From Typhlomys cinereus (Eukaryota > Chordata > Mammalia > Rodentia > Platacanthomyidae), in the NCBI GenBank assembly GCA_023101885.1, contig JALPQD010000125.1, forward strand, positions 2,071,501-2,135,500: a stretch of DNA of 64,000 nt, read 5' to 3'. The notes under the pieces were generated by a model that did no database searches, was not told the origin of the DNA, and saw nothing but the letters and a program-made list of their open reading frames with translations. A program made the position numbers and the translations under genes. Positions 10,415-22,640 of this stretch are shown here, one piece after another. Within the stretch, counting starts at the first letter, position 1, and every line of letters begins with the position of its first letter.

Positions 10415-10955
10415 GTGTTAGTCAGTGTTCTCTGAAGAAACAGAATCTATAGAATGCAATATACAAAAATAAGTTCATTAAAATGTCACAATAAAAAAAT
10501 AGTGTTCTTCAAAGTAGCTTTCTGCAACCATTTCAGTCTTGACTGGAATGTTTCACAAAGTCAAAAGATCCCAAGAAGTTCTCAAGGCCTTGCTTCTCTG
10601 GAGGGTCAAAGACGCTGGGTTCAGACGTCATCTGTGAAGAAGAGTTGGGCTCCAATGTCAGCAATGAACAGAGCACAACAGCAAGGCCTAGAGGCCAGGC
10701 TCCAAAGGCAGCGGGAACAGAAACAATGCTGTGGAAAAGACAGATCTCCGAGTCAGCCAAGGACAGAGGCAACAGCAGCAACAACAAAAAAGGCCATGAT
10801 GCTCTAAAAGTGAATGACATGCACAGAGTGGACTGTACAGAAAGTCAGCACAAGATACAGGAAGAACAAGTCCCTCCTCCTTGCCATTAACCTTCCACAG
10901 CTGTGCCCCTAAAAGTCTGCAACTGTCAAGTTGAAACCAAAATGCAATCATAACA
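10415..10955 (+). mobile_element. Old interspersed repeat, left arm
   Basis: Bounded by GTTAGTCAGTGTTCTCTGAA and CTGCAACTGTCAAGTTGAAA, ends that match a very common mammalian/rodent repeat ('gttagtcagggttctctagag ... gtcaagttgaca'). The inside has GACTGGAATG, GAAGAAGAGTTGGGCTCCAATG and CAGCAATGAACAG, also in that repeat's order. Open frames here on both strands, including one with a leucine-rich start, are repeat shadows. Partner 37,440-38,020. Confidence 0.6.
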
Positions 10956-10959
10956 ATGC

Positions 10960-12995
10960 CTTTGCAAAGGATACAATTATGACCTTACCAGGATTAACCT
11001 CTGAACAAACTAACTGGATTTTAATGTCTGAGCTCTGGTAGAGCACTAACTTTTAAGGTGCATACACACTGCACTGAATCATTGCCACCTCACCAGTTGT
11101 GCTGCTTAGCCTGATTGAAAAACTGAGGTTATGGTTCTCTGCGGACCAACACTGGAAAAAGTAACTCAGAGGAGTGTCTGTCCAGATTCCCAGCTGTTAG
11201 CAGACATGGACCTGGAACAGGCTTGGGCCTGGGCACTGGATAATTCAATGCACTGAGGTGCTGTTGCAGTGGTCCCAGAGGCAGAGAGATGTGAGCGTCT
11301 GTTCAGTCACTGCTGGATGGACCTGCACTTTTGCTGAGAGGGGACAAAAATGCTGTAGAAAGCCATGTGGGAGAAGCTGGTGGCTGAAACTGCAAAGAAA
11401 CTCCAGTCACCTCAAGAAGAAACAGATGCAGCCAGTAACAGGGCCCAACATGCTCTGAGCCAGCCGGGAGATGAAAATCCTATGGAAGTGGAGAGAGGAT
11501 TCATGCTCTAAGTGTCTCCTGGAGCCCTGGTTGTCTCCAGAAGCTGCTGAAAATTGAGATGTCCATGAGGAAGGAAACTAGAATGGAAAGGAACTGAAGC
11601 CCTGAGGATGGTTCACAATATGATGCCCTTCAATCCATGCCAGGGAAGGAGCCTGAGAAATCCCAGTGGGGTCCCTCATCCTGTCCCTGCAGACATGTGT
11701 ACTGATGCTGCACCCTACATGCCCAGGATACTTGAAGTCTCTGACATTCTTTATTTTCTTCTTGTTCTGAATAGTGGTTTTCTGATTTGAATAATCCCTT
11801 CTCATGCAATTAAAATGTTAAGGCATTTTCTTTTAAATCTATGTAGAATCACCATGGTTTTGATTGAAATTGTACATGATGATGATACTAAAGATTTTCC
11901 TCTCTTCATCATCTGTATAAATCCTTTTAAAAAAATTTTCAGTCTAGCACTAGAAGTAGACAGTATCCCAAATCTTTCAACATGGGTGTGGCCTGTGTCA
12001 AGTCACCAAAGATCCCCAAAGAGTTCCTGAGTTCTTTCTCCTACCAGGCCCACTCACATATGCAGCCATTTCAGCATCTCCAAGGTGTCTTTTGCAGCCA
12101 TTGCTCTTGGCTTTCTCTCTGGGAGGGCTGGGCCACAGCTTGGTCATAGTCTGGGTTTCTGTGAAGTGTGATTTACTCTCCAGAAAGTGTGACCAGACCT
12201 ATCATGCTTACTCTTCCATGTATGTAAACTCAACCAGTACATAAACATTTATGTGCATAAAGGAAAGAGATTGCCCCCGACCCAGAAGGGATGGAGATCT
12301 TGCTAAAGATACTCATATCATTTCCAAAATACTTGTCATCCCAAGCAGAGGCTGACAGCTTTCCAGACATGTAACTCCCACCAAAGAGTTACAGACCACC
12401 ACAAAGTAGGGCAATTAAGAGTAAAAGAAGTCCTGTATTGATTAAGCATGTGACCACGAGTGATTGGTGCCTCAAAAGTCTCTCAGTGCTGAACTTTAGG
12501 AATTAGGAGTTCAAAAATGGGGAAAAAACACAAAAAACACAATAGTTGAGTGAGATTTAGGTTAAAAAGACCTTGTAATTGTAGTTATTTTGAAAGTATT
12601 TTGGTTACATACAGAGATTGTTTTATTATCCATCACAAAGATATTTTGCTTATACATGTGTCTGTGGTCAGGGTCAAGATAAGTCGCTAAAGTGCTGGCA
12701 AGAAATTTACAGATGCAGCTTTTGAGGGGGAGGGGGAGACAATGGAAAGGAAGGCTTGTGGCTGGAAAACAAATGTCTGCAGAAGACACAAAATGGATTC
12801 AGGGGCTAGATCCTGAGGAGATGGCATTATCTCTGATACTTCATTTGCAGTTCAAATGAGTTGTAGTCTGGCAGAGAATTAGAAGAGTGTAGATAAACCT
12901 GGTAAACTAAAGAGGCAAGTCTCAGGATAGCCAGGGGCACTGCATTCCACCAGACCTTGAGCTGTGATAAGGAGACATAATGCTTCTTTTTTCAT
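10960..12995. other. Low-copy arm sequence with possible decayed gene remnant
   Basis: Paired with about 35,450-37,430. A plus-strand frame from 11,363 (MWEKLVAETAKKLQ...) runs 47 codons to a stop; the right-arm copy has an in-frame stop in the same place (CTATAG for CTCCAG) and an altered start. This is compatible with a decayed exon or with chance. No other coding signal is visible, and I do not recognise a family. Confidence 0.3.
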
Positions 12996-12999
12996 TTTT

Positions 13000-13170
13000 T
13001 AAAATATATTTGAGAGTGGAGAGGTTGAGGAAAGGATGTGCCATGGTTCATGGGTGGAGGTCAGACGACAGCTGTCCTTCCTTTCCACCATGTGGGTTTC
13101 TGAGGACTGAATTCAAGTCACCAGGTTTTCCAGCAGGCTCCTTCCTGCTCTACCATCTCATAAGCCTACC
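13000..13170 (-). mobile_element. Old B2/B3-type SINE, left arm
   Basis: Antisense: CCACCATGTGGGTTTCTGAG, GGACTGAATTCAAGTC and ACCATCTCATAAGCC; the sense orientation has TTATGAGATGGTAGAGCAGG as its head. Partner 35,275-35,440, plus strand. Confidence 0.75.
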
Positions 13171-13878
13171 CACCACATTTCCATCCTCCCTGGCTTTACA
13201 AGGGTCATTCCTAGTGTGTGCAGCCACCACCACCACCATCACAATTCTTTTCCTTGTCTAGAGCTGAATCTCTCTACTCTTCAAACTAAAACTCACAGTC
13301 TCCTTCCCTCCATCTCTAGAATTCACCACTCTACATTGCCTCCCTGCGATCCCCACTGCCCCATACAGCTGAAGTAAATGTCCCCACAGGATGTTTATTT
13401 GTCTTTGTCTCTGACTTTTCACTGAGTAACCTGTGCTCCTGGTTTGCTTGTATTTCCATATTGCACAGCAATCAAATGATACGTGGAACACATCTCAGAC
13501 ACTCAACTCTATTGCATTTCTGGTAGTTTTTTGTGGTCCTGAATGATATTGAAATAGCTGTTGTTACTCCCTCCCCTCCCTTCCTACTCTTGCTGCCTCC
13601 TGCGAGGATGGGGGATGTTAGGTGATCTACAGGACTGAGTTACAGCCCCACGCCCTTCAATTTCTTGTACCACTACCTAAGAGAACGTTCTTAAACTAAA
13701 AAGTGTCCTGTGGCTTGATTTAAGTCAATATATCCTGATATATACAATATATACAGTCAACTTTGCCTGTCCACATGTATTATGTGCTTTATTTTCACTT
13801 TTCTGCTTGATCTTGATTCACTCTGAGGTATACAATTATCTGGGTGATTAAATGCAAAGTCACCAGCTGCATTCTCGA

Positions 13879-13985
13879 CTTTTTTTTTTAGAGAGGGAGG
13901 GTCTCAGGCTGACCTTGAACTCCTGATCTCCTGGTTCTACCTCCTAAACATCTGAGAATTGGGATTACAGATGTAAGCCATTATT
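13879..13985 (-). mobile_element. B1 SINE, antisense
   Basis: GTCTCAGGCTGACCTTGAAC, TCCTGATCTCCTGG and GGGATTACAGATGTAAGCC are antisense B1. The right-arm partner is at 34,470-34,575, plus strand. Confidence 0.85.
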
Positions 13986-14479
13986 TACAGATGTTGACAT
14001 TTGAATTTTGAAAAGTTCCAAACAATAAACAGTCTTAAGTCTTTGAAAGATCTTTAGTTAGAAATGCAACGTTAAAACATATAACTGATTATTTTAAAAC
14101 AAAGAGATATGGAGACTTCTTGGCCCACTTTATATATCATACATTAACGAAAAAAGACAAATGAAAAACTATAATACATTAGTATACTGTATACAATAAT
14201 ATAATTATGATATATAGTTCAGAATAGTTTGTGATCATAAACACTATTTCCAGTAGGATCATACTGGTTAGCAATTGAAAATCAACCAGTATCATTCACT
14301 ACATTAATAAAACAGAGGAGTGAAACTAAAGGATATCTTAGTAGGTGTAGAAAAACCTACCTGGGCACAGAGGCCATAGAAGTCTTGGATCTCAGCTGCT
14401 GTGAAGGGCCTCACTACCAGCAGGTGGCAGTGTATGCAAAATTTTGCCTACTGAAGTTTTTTCTTTATCAAAATTTATT

Positions 14480-14755
14480 TTGCCCCCCCCCTCCAGCCCT
14501 GAACACATGCTTGCATCTGCGGTCCAGGTAGGCACCCTGCTTCCCAGGTACTCCCCACCAGAACCTAGGTCACCCGCTCCTCCTAGCCCCTCCCACCATC
14601 CATCCAGAGCAGAACCAAAGATGCCCAGGACTTGGGTGGACTACTGGCCATGCCCCAGGTCCCAGGTGAGGCCCACCAATCATCCTTTGCCCTTCCCCCC
14701 TCCTGCCTGCCAGGAACACATGCTGGCTCGCTCTCAGACCAGATAAGATAACCCC
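14480..14755 (+). promoter_or_regulatory. L1 5' UTR promoter monomer (~1.2 copies)
   Basis: One full unit plus the tail of a preceding one. Markers in order: GAACACATGCTTGCATCTGC, GTCCAGGTAGGCACCCTGCT, CCCACCAGAACC, CCCTCCCACCATCC, GGACTTGGGTGGACTACTGG, CCCCAGGTCCCAGGTGAGGC, TGCCTGCCAGGAACACATGC. The same unit occurs twice in tandem at the window's right end with a 213-bp step. By analogy with mouse L1 monomers this is the likely internal promoter. Confidence 0.8.
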
Positions 14756-15014
14756 TCTCTACTAAACCTGATTTAATTGATGTACTAACTGTCTAATAGC
14801 CTCATCTTGGAAATAACAATAAAAACAGATAAACACACGCAATTCCAAGGCACTCACTTGTAATAACTGCCAGAGAGCAGTTATAGCAACTAAATCAATT
14901 CAGTTAAAAAAAACACAGAAACTGTAAAGACTCAAGAGACAAAACAACAATACCAAAGTCAAAGTGTAGATCCATGAGAATCAAACTGAAAGAATTAACC
15001 CCATATATACAGAT

Positions 15015-16023
15015 TCCAAGCAGAATAAATTCACAGAAAATAGCCAAGAAAGCCAGGCCCAAGATAATGACTTCAAAGCATGATCACCATGATCAATAGA
15101 ATGAAAGAAGAAATCCAGGTGGAGTTAAATAACCACATCAACCACTTTGAACAGGAACAAAATAGACACATGGAAGAGTTGAGAAAAAGAGTTCAAGAAA
15201 TAAAAATAGGCATATAGCAGTTAAAACAGTCTGAGGCAGAATTTCAAATTGAATTAAAAGACAAGTTATCCTCAACCAAGAACTCAACAGAGAGTCTTAT
15301 CAGCAGAACTAATGAGGCAGAAAATAGAATTTCAGATCTTGAAGACAAAGTGGCAGAATTAACCAGCTCAATGGAAGAGGTTGTTGAAGCCAAAAAGATA
15401 CTTGAGCAGAATATTCACGATATGGGACACCCTGAAGAAGCCTAATATGTGCATTCATGGAATACCAAAGCAAGAATCCCAAAGTACCACACCTGAGGAC
15501 ATTTTTCAAACTATCATATGAAAACTTGCCTCACATAAAGAATGAGAGGCCCATCCAAATACAAGAGGCATTCTGCAACCCAAACAGATATGACCAAAAT
15601 AGAAACTCGCCATGCCAAATAATAGAAGAGACACTCCACTTTCAAGACAAAGGAAAGGTGCTGAGAGCTTCAAGGGAAAAAAAAACTCACTTTTAAAGTT
15701 AAACCTAATAAGATAACAAATGACATCTCAATGGAAACAGTAAAAGCAAGAAGAGCTTGAAGAGACACACTACAAGTATTCAATGAGCAAAAATGTCAAC
15801 CCAGGCTGATATACCCAGCAAAACTATCCATCATGATTGAGGGAGAAAGAAAAGTTTTCCGGCACAAAGACAACTTGAAGGCTTACATGTCTCTACCAAA
15901 CCAGGCCTTCAAAAAATGCTAGAAATGACACTCAAGCTTGAAGAAAAAAACAAGCATATCCAGGAGGACAGAAGGGAAATATACCACCAAAAAAGCCAAA
16001 AACACACTTACAAAAGCCACTAA
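15015..16023 (+). pseudogene. L1 ORF1 (RNA-binding chaperone), broken, left inner copy
   Basis: Homologous to the outer L1 ORF1 that starts MDSNQNKF. An N-terminal heptad-like region rich in Glu, Gln and Leu (EQEQNRHLEELRK in the right copy) forms the expected coiled coil. The C-terminal part has the ARRA...QPRLIYPAKLS motif typical of mammalian L1 ORF1p. The start codon is disrupted, an in-frame stop lies at about 15,215 (ATATAGCAG) and more follow, so no trimeric ORF1p can be made. The frame ends near AGCCACTAA at 16,015-16,023. Confidence 0.85.
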
Positions 16024-16065
16024 AAATAAAAAAGGTACAGAATTAAAAATAATTTCTCCATTATA

Positions 16066-19000
16066 ACATTAAATGTCAATGGAATTAACTTGCCAAACAA
16101 GATACACAGATTACAAACTTGGATTAAAAAACACAACCCACAAATCTGCTGCCTTCAGGAAACATCTCACCACAAAAGGTAGCCACGTCCTAAAAATAAA
16201 AGGCTTGTCCAAAATTCTGCAAGCTAATAGAACCAGGAATCAGGCAGGGGTAGCGATTATCCTGTCGGACAAAGTGGACTTCAAACCAAAAAAATCATAA
16301 GAGACACAGATGGTTACTAAATTTTAGTCACAGGTATAATTTACAAGGAAGATATCACAATTCTGAACATATATGCACCTAATATGGGCTCCTCCACATT
16401 CATTCAGCAAACCCTACATCATTTAAAGTGAGAAATCCACCCCCAAACAATAATTCATGGAGATTTCAACACTGCCCTCTCAAAATGGGATAGATCAACA
16501 GGCCAAAAGCTTAACAGAGACACTTTGGAACTTAATCAAACCCTTACTGAAATGGACCTTACAGATCTCTATCGAACTTTTCACCCACGTACCAAAGAAT
16601 ACACATTTTTCTCAGCAGCACACAGAACTTTCTCCAAAATACATCACATACTGGGCCACAAAATGAATCTACACATATACAGGAAAGTTGAAATTCTAGC
16701 CTGTACCCTATTAGATCACTATGGTCTAAAGCTTGATATCCACAACACAAAAAACAACAGAAAATACACTAACTCCTGGAAACTTAACACTATGATGCTG
16801 AATGACAATTGTATTCAGGAAAAAATTACAAGGGAAATTCAAGATTTCCTGAAAGTGAATGATAACGAAAATACAACTTACCAAAATCTCTGGGACACAA
16901 TGAAAGCTGTTCTAAGAGGTAAGTTCATAGCTCTTAATGCCCACGTCAAAAAAATGGAAACATCAGAAATAAATAACAATGCAGCTTAAAGCTTTAGAGA
17001 AACTAGAGCAATCTGTTCCCAAAAGCAGTAGAAGAGAGAAGATTAGCAAAATAAGGGGAGAAATATTGAAATTGAGATTAGAAAAATGATGCAGTGAATC
17101 AACCAATCAAAAAGCTGGTTCTTTGAAAAAATCAATAAGATTGACACACCCCTAGCTAAATTAACCAAAAGCAAGAGAGAGAAAACACATATTAACAAAA
17201 TTAGATATGAAAATGGAGTTATCACTACTAATATCTAAGAAATTCAGAGGATTAAAACATCATATTTCAAAAACTTATACTCTGTGAAATTTCACAACAG
17301 AAAAGAAATGGATGAATTGCTAAGTAAACACCACTTACCTAAATTGAATCAGGAAGTTGTGAATTATTTAAATATTCTTATAACATATGAGGAAATCGAT
17401 GAAGTAATCTCAAATCTTCCCACCAAAAAATGTCCTCAAACAGATGGATTCAGCACAGAGTTCTACCAGACATTTAAGGAGTTAATAACACCAATAATCC
17501 TTACACTGTTCCATCGAAGAGCAAAGGAAGGAACACTACCAAATTTCTTCTATGAAGCTAATATCGTTTTAATTCCAAAACCTAATAAGATTTACTTAAA
17601 AATGAAAACTATAGGCCAATCTCTCTGATGAACACATATGCAAAGATTCTCAACAAAGTCTTAGCAAATCAGATTCAAAAACATATCAAAAAGATCAATC
17701 ATAGGGACCAAGTAGGCTTTATCCCAGGCACACAAGGTTGGTTCAACATACGCAAATCAATAAATGTAATTCACCATATAAACCAGTCCAAAGTCCAAGA
17801 CCATATGATACTCTCGATAGATGCAGAAAAAGCTTTTGACAACATCCAACAGCCTTTTATGATCAAAACGCTAGAGACAGTAGGAATGGAAGGAACCTTT
17901 ATCAATATAATAAAAGCTGTATACAACAAGCCCACAGCAAGGATTATACTCAATAGGGAAAAACTGGAAGCATTCCCACTTTGATGAGGAACTAAACAAG
18001 GCTGTCCACTCTCATCACTTCTATTCAATGTTGTACTTGAAGTCTTAGTTGAAGCCATAAGACAAGAAAGGGAAATAAAAGTCATTAAAATCGGCAAGGA
18101 AGAAGTCAAGCTATCCCTATTTGCAGATGACATGACCTTATACCTGAGTGATACTAAAAATTCCACCAAGAAGTTCCTGGAACTAAGACAGGAGTTCAGC
18201 AGGGTGGCAGGATACAAAATAAATGTAAAAAAATCAGTGGCCTTCCTATATGCCAGAATGAAAGAAGTGAAAAAGCCTGAGAGAAACAATCCCATTTACT
18301 ATAGCCCCTAAAAAAATGAAATACCTTGGTATAAACCTAAACATGGAAGTCAGAGACCTTTACAATGCAAATTTTAAAACCATAAAGAACGAAATTACAG
18401 AAGACACTAGAAGGTGGAAAGACTTCCCATGTTCCTGGATTGGCAGGATCAATATCATAAAAATGACCATCTTTTTTTTATATTACATTTTTTATTATTA
18501 TTTCAGCTCATAAAAACTTAATAGGTACTCCAGTTCCCTCCCTCCCTCCTCCTGCCCCCGAACCCCCTGCTCTTCCTCCCCTCACCCCTCCCGCCCCATC
18601 CCCCCGTGCCTCCCGCCCTGATTCTCAGAGTCCTTTCTTGTGCATGCCTGACTCTCCTCTGGGCCCTCCTCTCCGATGACGTACAAGGATCCAGTGGCAT
18701 TTCCCTGAACCCTTTCCCGTGTTCCCCTTAAGCATAGGAACACTACTGTGGCTGTCAATCCCTTGTCTCCAAGGATCTTGGTGCCTTTAGCAGATGCTAG
18801 ACGTTCTGAGGTCAATAGTGTGTTGGACATTACGCCGGGAATGCAATATCCAATTATGATTGCTTCGGCCCTAACTTGTGTAGAGTATCTTGCAAATCAT
18901 TGCTCCTCCCTTCCTTTTGCTCTTACACTCTTACCGCCCCCTCTTCCGCAAAAGTCCCTGAGCTTCAGGATGGGGAGAGATTAGTCTGGCCTAGTTCTAG

Positions 19001-21415
19001 GTGGTTGATATAGAGTCTCTGAAGTTCTGGATAGTGTTTTGTTGATTTTCTTTTGCAGTTTTGTTGCTCCTGCAATGCCCTTCACTCCATCGTGATGGGC
19101 AACGTATGTCACCCCCTGGCCAGAGACAGAAAGCTGTTAAACTGAAGTCTTATTATAAGAGCACATTCAAGGGTAGATGTAATACTTATATGCAAAAGTG
19201 GAATCTCAGGGTCATATGGCATTTGGCAATGGGAGGGGTCAATCACCCATTTGCAAAATGGTTACTTTTTAATATGCCGGACTATATGCCCTTCCCTTCT
19301 GGTGAGTTCATACCCCCTTGGTTGTAAATGATCAGGAATGAATGTCTGTGAAGTTAACTGGTGTCACATTACTTTCTTGCAGTCCTTGATGGAGGCCTAT
19401 TTTCTCTACTGTAACATGGTCACTTCTCTCCTTGTTTCTGGTGTGGCCCTCCAACCCCATCCCTCCTGTTCTTAATCCTCGCAATTACTGTAGGTAATAC
19501 ATAGATTGACCTATGAGTTTCTCAAGATGGGCTGGGTGGATTTGGTACTAGGAGCCACCTATTAGGGAGTACATATGGTGCTTAATTTTCTGGGTCTGGG
19601 ATACTTCACCTAATATAATTGTTTCTAATGACATCCATTTCCTGGCAAATTCCAGTAATTCATCATTTTTGATGGCTGAGTAGTACTCCATTGTATAGAT
19701 GTACCACAGTTTCCTTATCCACTCGTCAACTGTTGGACATTTGGGTTGATTCCATGACTTTGCTATTGTAAACAGTGCTGCTATGAACATGGTTGTGCTT
19801 GTGCTATCGAGGTGAACCTCTGCTGTATGGGGGGTTATACCCAAAAGTGGAATCGCAGGGTCATATGGCATTTCAATCTTTAATTTCTTTAAGAATCTCC
19901 AGATGGCTCGTCAGAGTGGTTGTATGAGCCTGCACTCCCACCAGCAATGTAGGAGAGTCCCCTTCTCTCCACATCCTCTCCAGCATTTGTTGTTGTTTGT
20001 ATTGTGGATTTTTGCCATCCTGACCGGGGTGAGATGATATCTCAGGGAAGTTTTCTTTCTAAAGGCAATATACAGATTCAATGCTGTACCAATCAAAATG
20101 ACAAAGCAATTCTTTAAAGAGGTTGATCAAACAATCTCAGAATTCGTATGGAGCCACAAAAGACCCAGGATAGCAAATGAAATCCTGAGTAACAAAAACA
20201 CTGCTGGAGGTATCACTATACCAAACCTTAGTCTATACTACAAATCGACAGTTAAAATACAGCCTGCTACTGGCTCCAAAATAGACACAGATTAATGGAT
20301 GAGGGTTGAAGACCCAGATGTAAGCCCACACAACAACAGCCATTTGATCTTTGAGAAAGGGGCCCAAAAAATCCAATGGAAAAAGAACAGAATCTTCAAC
20401 AAATGGTGCTGGCAAAACTGGATCTCCACATGCAGAAGATTAAAACTCCAAACGTATTTGTCACCAGGTACAGGACTTAATTCCAAATGGATCAAGGACC
20501 TCAATATAAGCCAGAGACTATAAAAACCTTAATTGAAAGGGTAGGGAACTCCCTCAAGCTGATTGGACTAGGCCAACAGTTCCTAATCGGGAATCCAATA
20601 GCACAGTCAATACAACCAACACTCAACAGATGAGATCTTATGAAATTAAAGTCTTCTGTTCAGATAAAGAGATTGTCACTTGAGCACAAATGCAACCCAC
20701 AGAATGGGAGAAAATCTTCACTAACCACATATCCGATAGAGCTCTATTATCTAGAGTGCACAAACAACTTAGAAAACTAAACCCCAAGGAAACAAATGGC
20801 CCAATTAAAAAATGGGCCTTGGAACTTAAAAGAAATTTTACCAGGAAAGATACCGAGATGTCTAACAAATATCTTAAAAAGTGCTCCACATATTTAGCCA
20901 TCAGGGAAATGCAAATCAAAAAGTCCCTGAGATATCATCTCATTCTGGTCAAGATGGCAAAAATAAACAACGCCAAATGCTGGAGGTTATGTGGTGAGAA
21001 GGTAACTCTGCTACATTGCTGGTGGGAATGCAGGCTTATACATTTACTCTGGCGAGCCATCTGACAATTCTTTAAAAAGTTAAGGATTGAAATGCCATAT
21101 GACCCTGCTATTGCACTTTTGGAAATAATCCCCCATACCACAAAAATTCACCTTGATAGCACCAGCACGACCATGTTCACAGCAGCACTGTTTCCAATAG
21201 CAAAGTCATGGAATCAACCCAAATGTCCAACAGTTGACAAGTGGATAAGGAAAATGTGGTACATTTATACAATGGAATACTAGTCAGCTATCAAAAATGA
21301 TGAATTAATGAAATTTGCTGGGAAATGGATGGAATTAGAAACAATTATATTGAGTGAAGTATCCCAAACACAGAAAATTAAGTGCCATATGTACTCCCTA
21401 CTTGGTGGAACCTAG
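16066..21415 (+). pseudogene. L1 ORF2 (endonuclease/reverse transcriptase), broken
   Basis: The N-terminal AP-endonuclease-like domain starts at the NVNGI motif near 16,074 and continues through the HGDFNT motif near 16,460 and YTFFSAAH near 16,600. The reverse transcriptase region has SIDAEKAFD near 17,815 and the catalytic FADD at 18,120-18,131. The C-terminal segment with WWECRLI near 21,020 and YSAIKND near 21,280 ends in a stop at 21,413-21,415. Many stops and frameshifts and a 1.6-kb antisense L1 insertion at 18,474-20,055 inactivate it, although the FADD residues are kept. Confidence 0.9.
18474..20055 (-). mobile_element. 5'-truncated L1 nested inside inner L1 ORF2
   Basis: An antisense L1 3' end: an A tail seen as T run, G-rich tract seen as CCCTCC, 3' UTR, and ORF2 C-terminus up to the [16 protein letters not shown] region at about 20,045. 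It interrupts the host L1 between GACCATC and TTCTAAAG. The right-arm L1 is uninterrupted at 29,950-29,960, so it inserted after the duplication. A clean target-site duplication is not obvious. Confidence 0.9.
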
Positions 21416-21799
21416 TACCAAACCCACTAAGTGACACACTCAAAGATAAATCTTTGTAATACCTACAGTAATTGCAAAGATTATAAGCAGGGAGGAAAGG
21501 GGAAGGAAGTTCCTGCCAGAAACAAGGAGAGAGGGGATCGTACTACAGCAGAGAAAATAGGCCACCATCAAGGACTGCAAGTAAGTAATAAGACATCTGG
21601 TTGGGCTCGCAGACTCTCCTTACTTGTCACTTGCGTCTGGTAGGGTATGATCTCACCAGAATGGGAGGACATAGAGTCTGGCAGATAGAAGGTACCCATC
21701 CTATAAATGGGAGACTACCGCCCCCCACCTCACTGGGGTCTCCTATTTTTATTGCATCTACCTTTGAAAATACTCTTATAATAAGACTCTAATTTAACA

Positions 21800-21955
21800 G
21801 CTTTTTAGATTCAAAGATAGATGGAATTAGAGTAGGAGACCACGGTGAGGGGAGACTAACTCCCCTCACCGTCTAACTCCCCTCACCGTCTCCCCTCACC
21901 ATGGTCTCCTACTCTTATTCTATCTACCTTTGAATCTACTCTTATAATAAGAGGC
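21800..21955. repeat. Long hairpin in the inner L1 3' UTR
   Basis: AGATTCAAAGATAGATGG through GGTGAGGGGAGAC is followed within about 30 bp by its near-complete reverse complement, GTCTCCCCTCACC through CCTTTGAATCT. The stem is about 48 bp with few mismatches, and a short CTCCCCTCACCGT unit is repeated in the loop. The right arm has the corresponding structure at 28,065-28,200. Confidence 0.8.
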
Positions 21956-22479
21956 TATTTCAACAACCTTTTATCTCTGGCCAGGGGGTGACATCCAATA
22001 CCCATCAGGATGGAGACAAGGGCAATGCAGGAGCAGCAAATTGAAAATAAAAAAATCAACAAACCATAATTCAAAACATCAGAGACTCTACACAGACCAT
22101 CTGGAACAAGGCCAGCCTAACCTCTTTCCATGCTAAAGCTCAGGGAAATTTGCAGAAGAGGGGGCAGGAAGATTGTAAGAGCCTAAAGATGGGGAGGAGC
22201 AATGATATGCAAGACACTCCATACAAGTTAAGGGTGAAGTAATCATAATAGGACTTTACATGACCTGCGCAATGACCAACATATCATTGAACTCCCAAAG
22301 TCTAGCATGGGTCACAGGCACTACCATCCTTAGAGGCAAGGGATTAACAGCCACAATAATGTTCCTATACTAAAGTGAAACACAAAAAAGAGATCTAGGC
22401 AATGCTACCGAATCCTTACATCTCATCAGAGAGAAGAACTCAGAGGGAAATTTGACATGCACAATAAAGGATGCTCCAG

Positions 22480-22600
22480 GAATAGGGGGGAGAGGGCATG
22501 GGAGAAAGGGAGGGGGGAAGAAAAGGAAAAGGGGAGGGAGCAATGGGATCTAGGGAAGGGTGAGGGAGGGAGGGGAATGGTGTACTTATCAACTCTATGA
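22480..22600 (+). repeat. G-rich purine tract at L1 3' end
   Basis: Runs such as GGGGGGAGAGGG, GGGAGGGGGGAAG and GGGAGGGAGGGG form a purine-rich stretch with G-quadruplex potential. The equivalent in the outer L1 is at 56,505-56,610. Such tracts are a known feature of mammalian L1 3' UTRs. Confidence 0.75.
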
Positions 22601-22640
22601 GTGAAAGAAATAAAAACATTTAAAAAGATAATTATGTTTC

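Larger units (their letters stand above)
1..22156. repeat. Left arm of a giant inverted duplication
   Basis: This stretch reappears in inverted order and orientation between about 27,081 and 51,480. Anchor pairs seen by eye include 565-633 with 50,943-51,005, 1,779-2,078 with 49,133-49,432, 4,830-5,270 with 45,956-46,390, 8,585-8,652 with 39,791-39,858, 10,533-10,820 with 37,610-37,900, 14,480-14,755 with 33,700-33,980 and 16,073-16,300 with 32,138-32,365. Paired coordinates sum to about 51,576 at the outer end, 51,220 near 2-5 kb, 48,430 over 7-18 kb and 49,236-50,010 near the centre; the shifts are explained by arm-specific insertions or deletions. Sampled identity is about 90-96%. The arm continues beyond the window start. 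Confidence 0.93.
14480..22640 (+). mobile_element. Inner L1, left copy (full-length, inactive)
   Basis: A near full-length L1 of about 6.5 kb after subtracting a 1.6-kb nested insertion. It has promoter monomer sequence (14,480-14,755), non-monomeric 5' UTR (14,756-15,015), ORF1 (15,015-16,023), ORF2 (16,066-21,415), an extended 3' UTR with a hairpin, a G-rich purine tract (22,480-22,580) and an A-rich end near 22,640. Both ORFs carry stops and frameshifts. The right-arm partner on the minus strand is truncated in the 3' UTR. Confidence 0.93.
21416..22640 (+). other. Inner L1 3' UTR with ~400-bp extra block
   Basis: Compared with the outer L1 3' UTR (55,848-56,665), this one carries an extra block at about 21,585-21,985, starting after GGACTGCAAG and ending before the GGCCAGGGGGTGACATCC junction. 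Single-copy versions of the block occur antisense at 19,100-19,380 and 44,600-44,840. The 3' end is G/A-rich and ends in AATAAAAAC-type sequence. Confidence 0.75.

Noticed and set aside
10533..10820. Minus-strand frame beginning MSFTFRASWPFLLLLLL that looks like a secreted protein and is also open in the right arm (37,610-37,924).
   Set aside because: It lies inside an old interspersed repeat bounded by GTTAGTCAG...TCTCT and GTCAAGTTGA motifs, and the leucine run is the antisense of a CAG/CAA-rich stretch. The opposite strand is also open, so low mutation load explains both.
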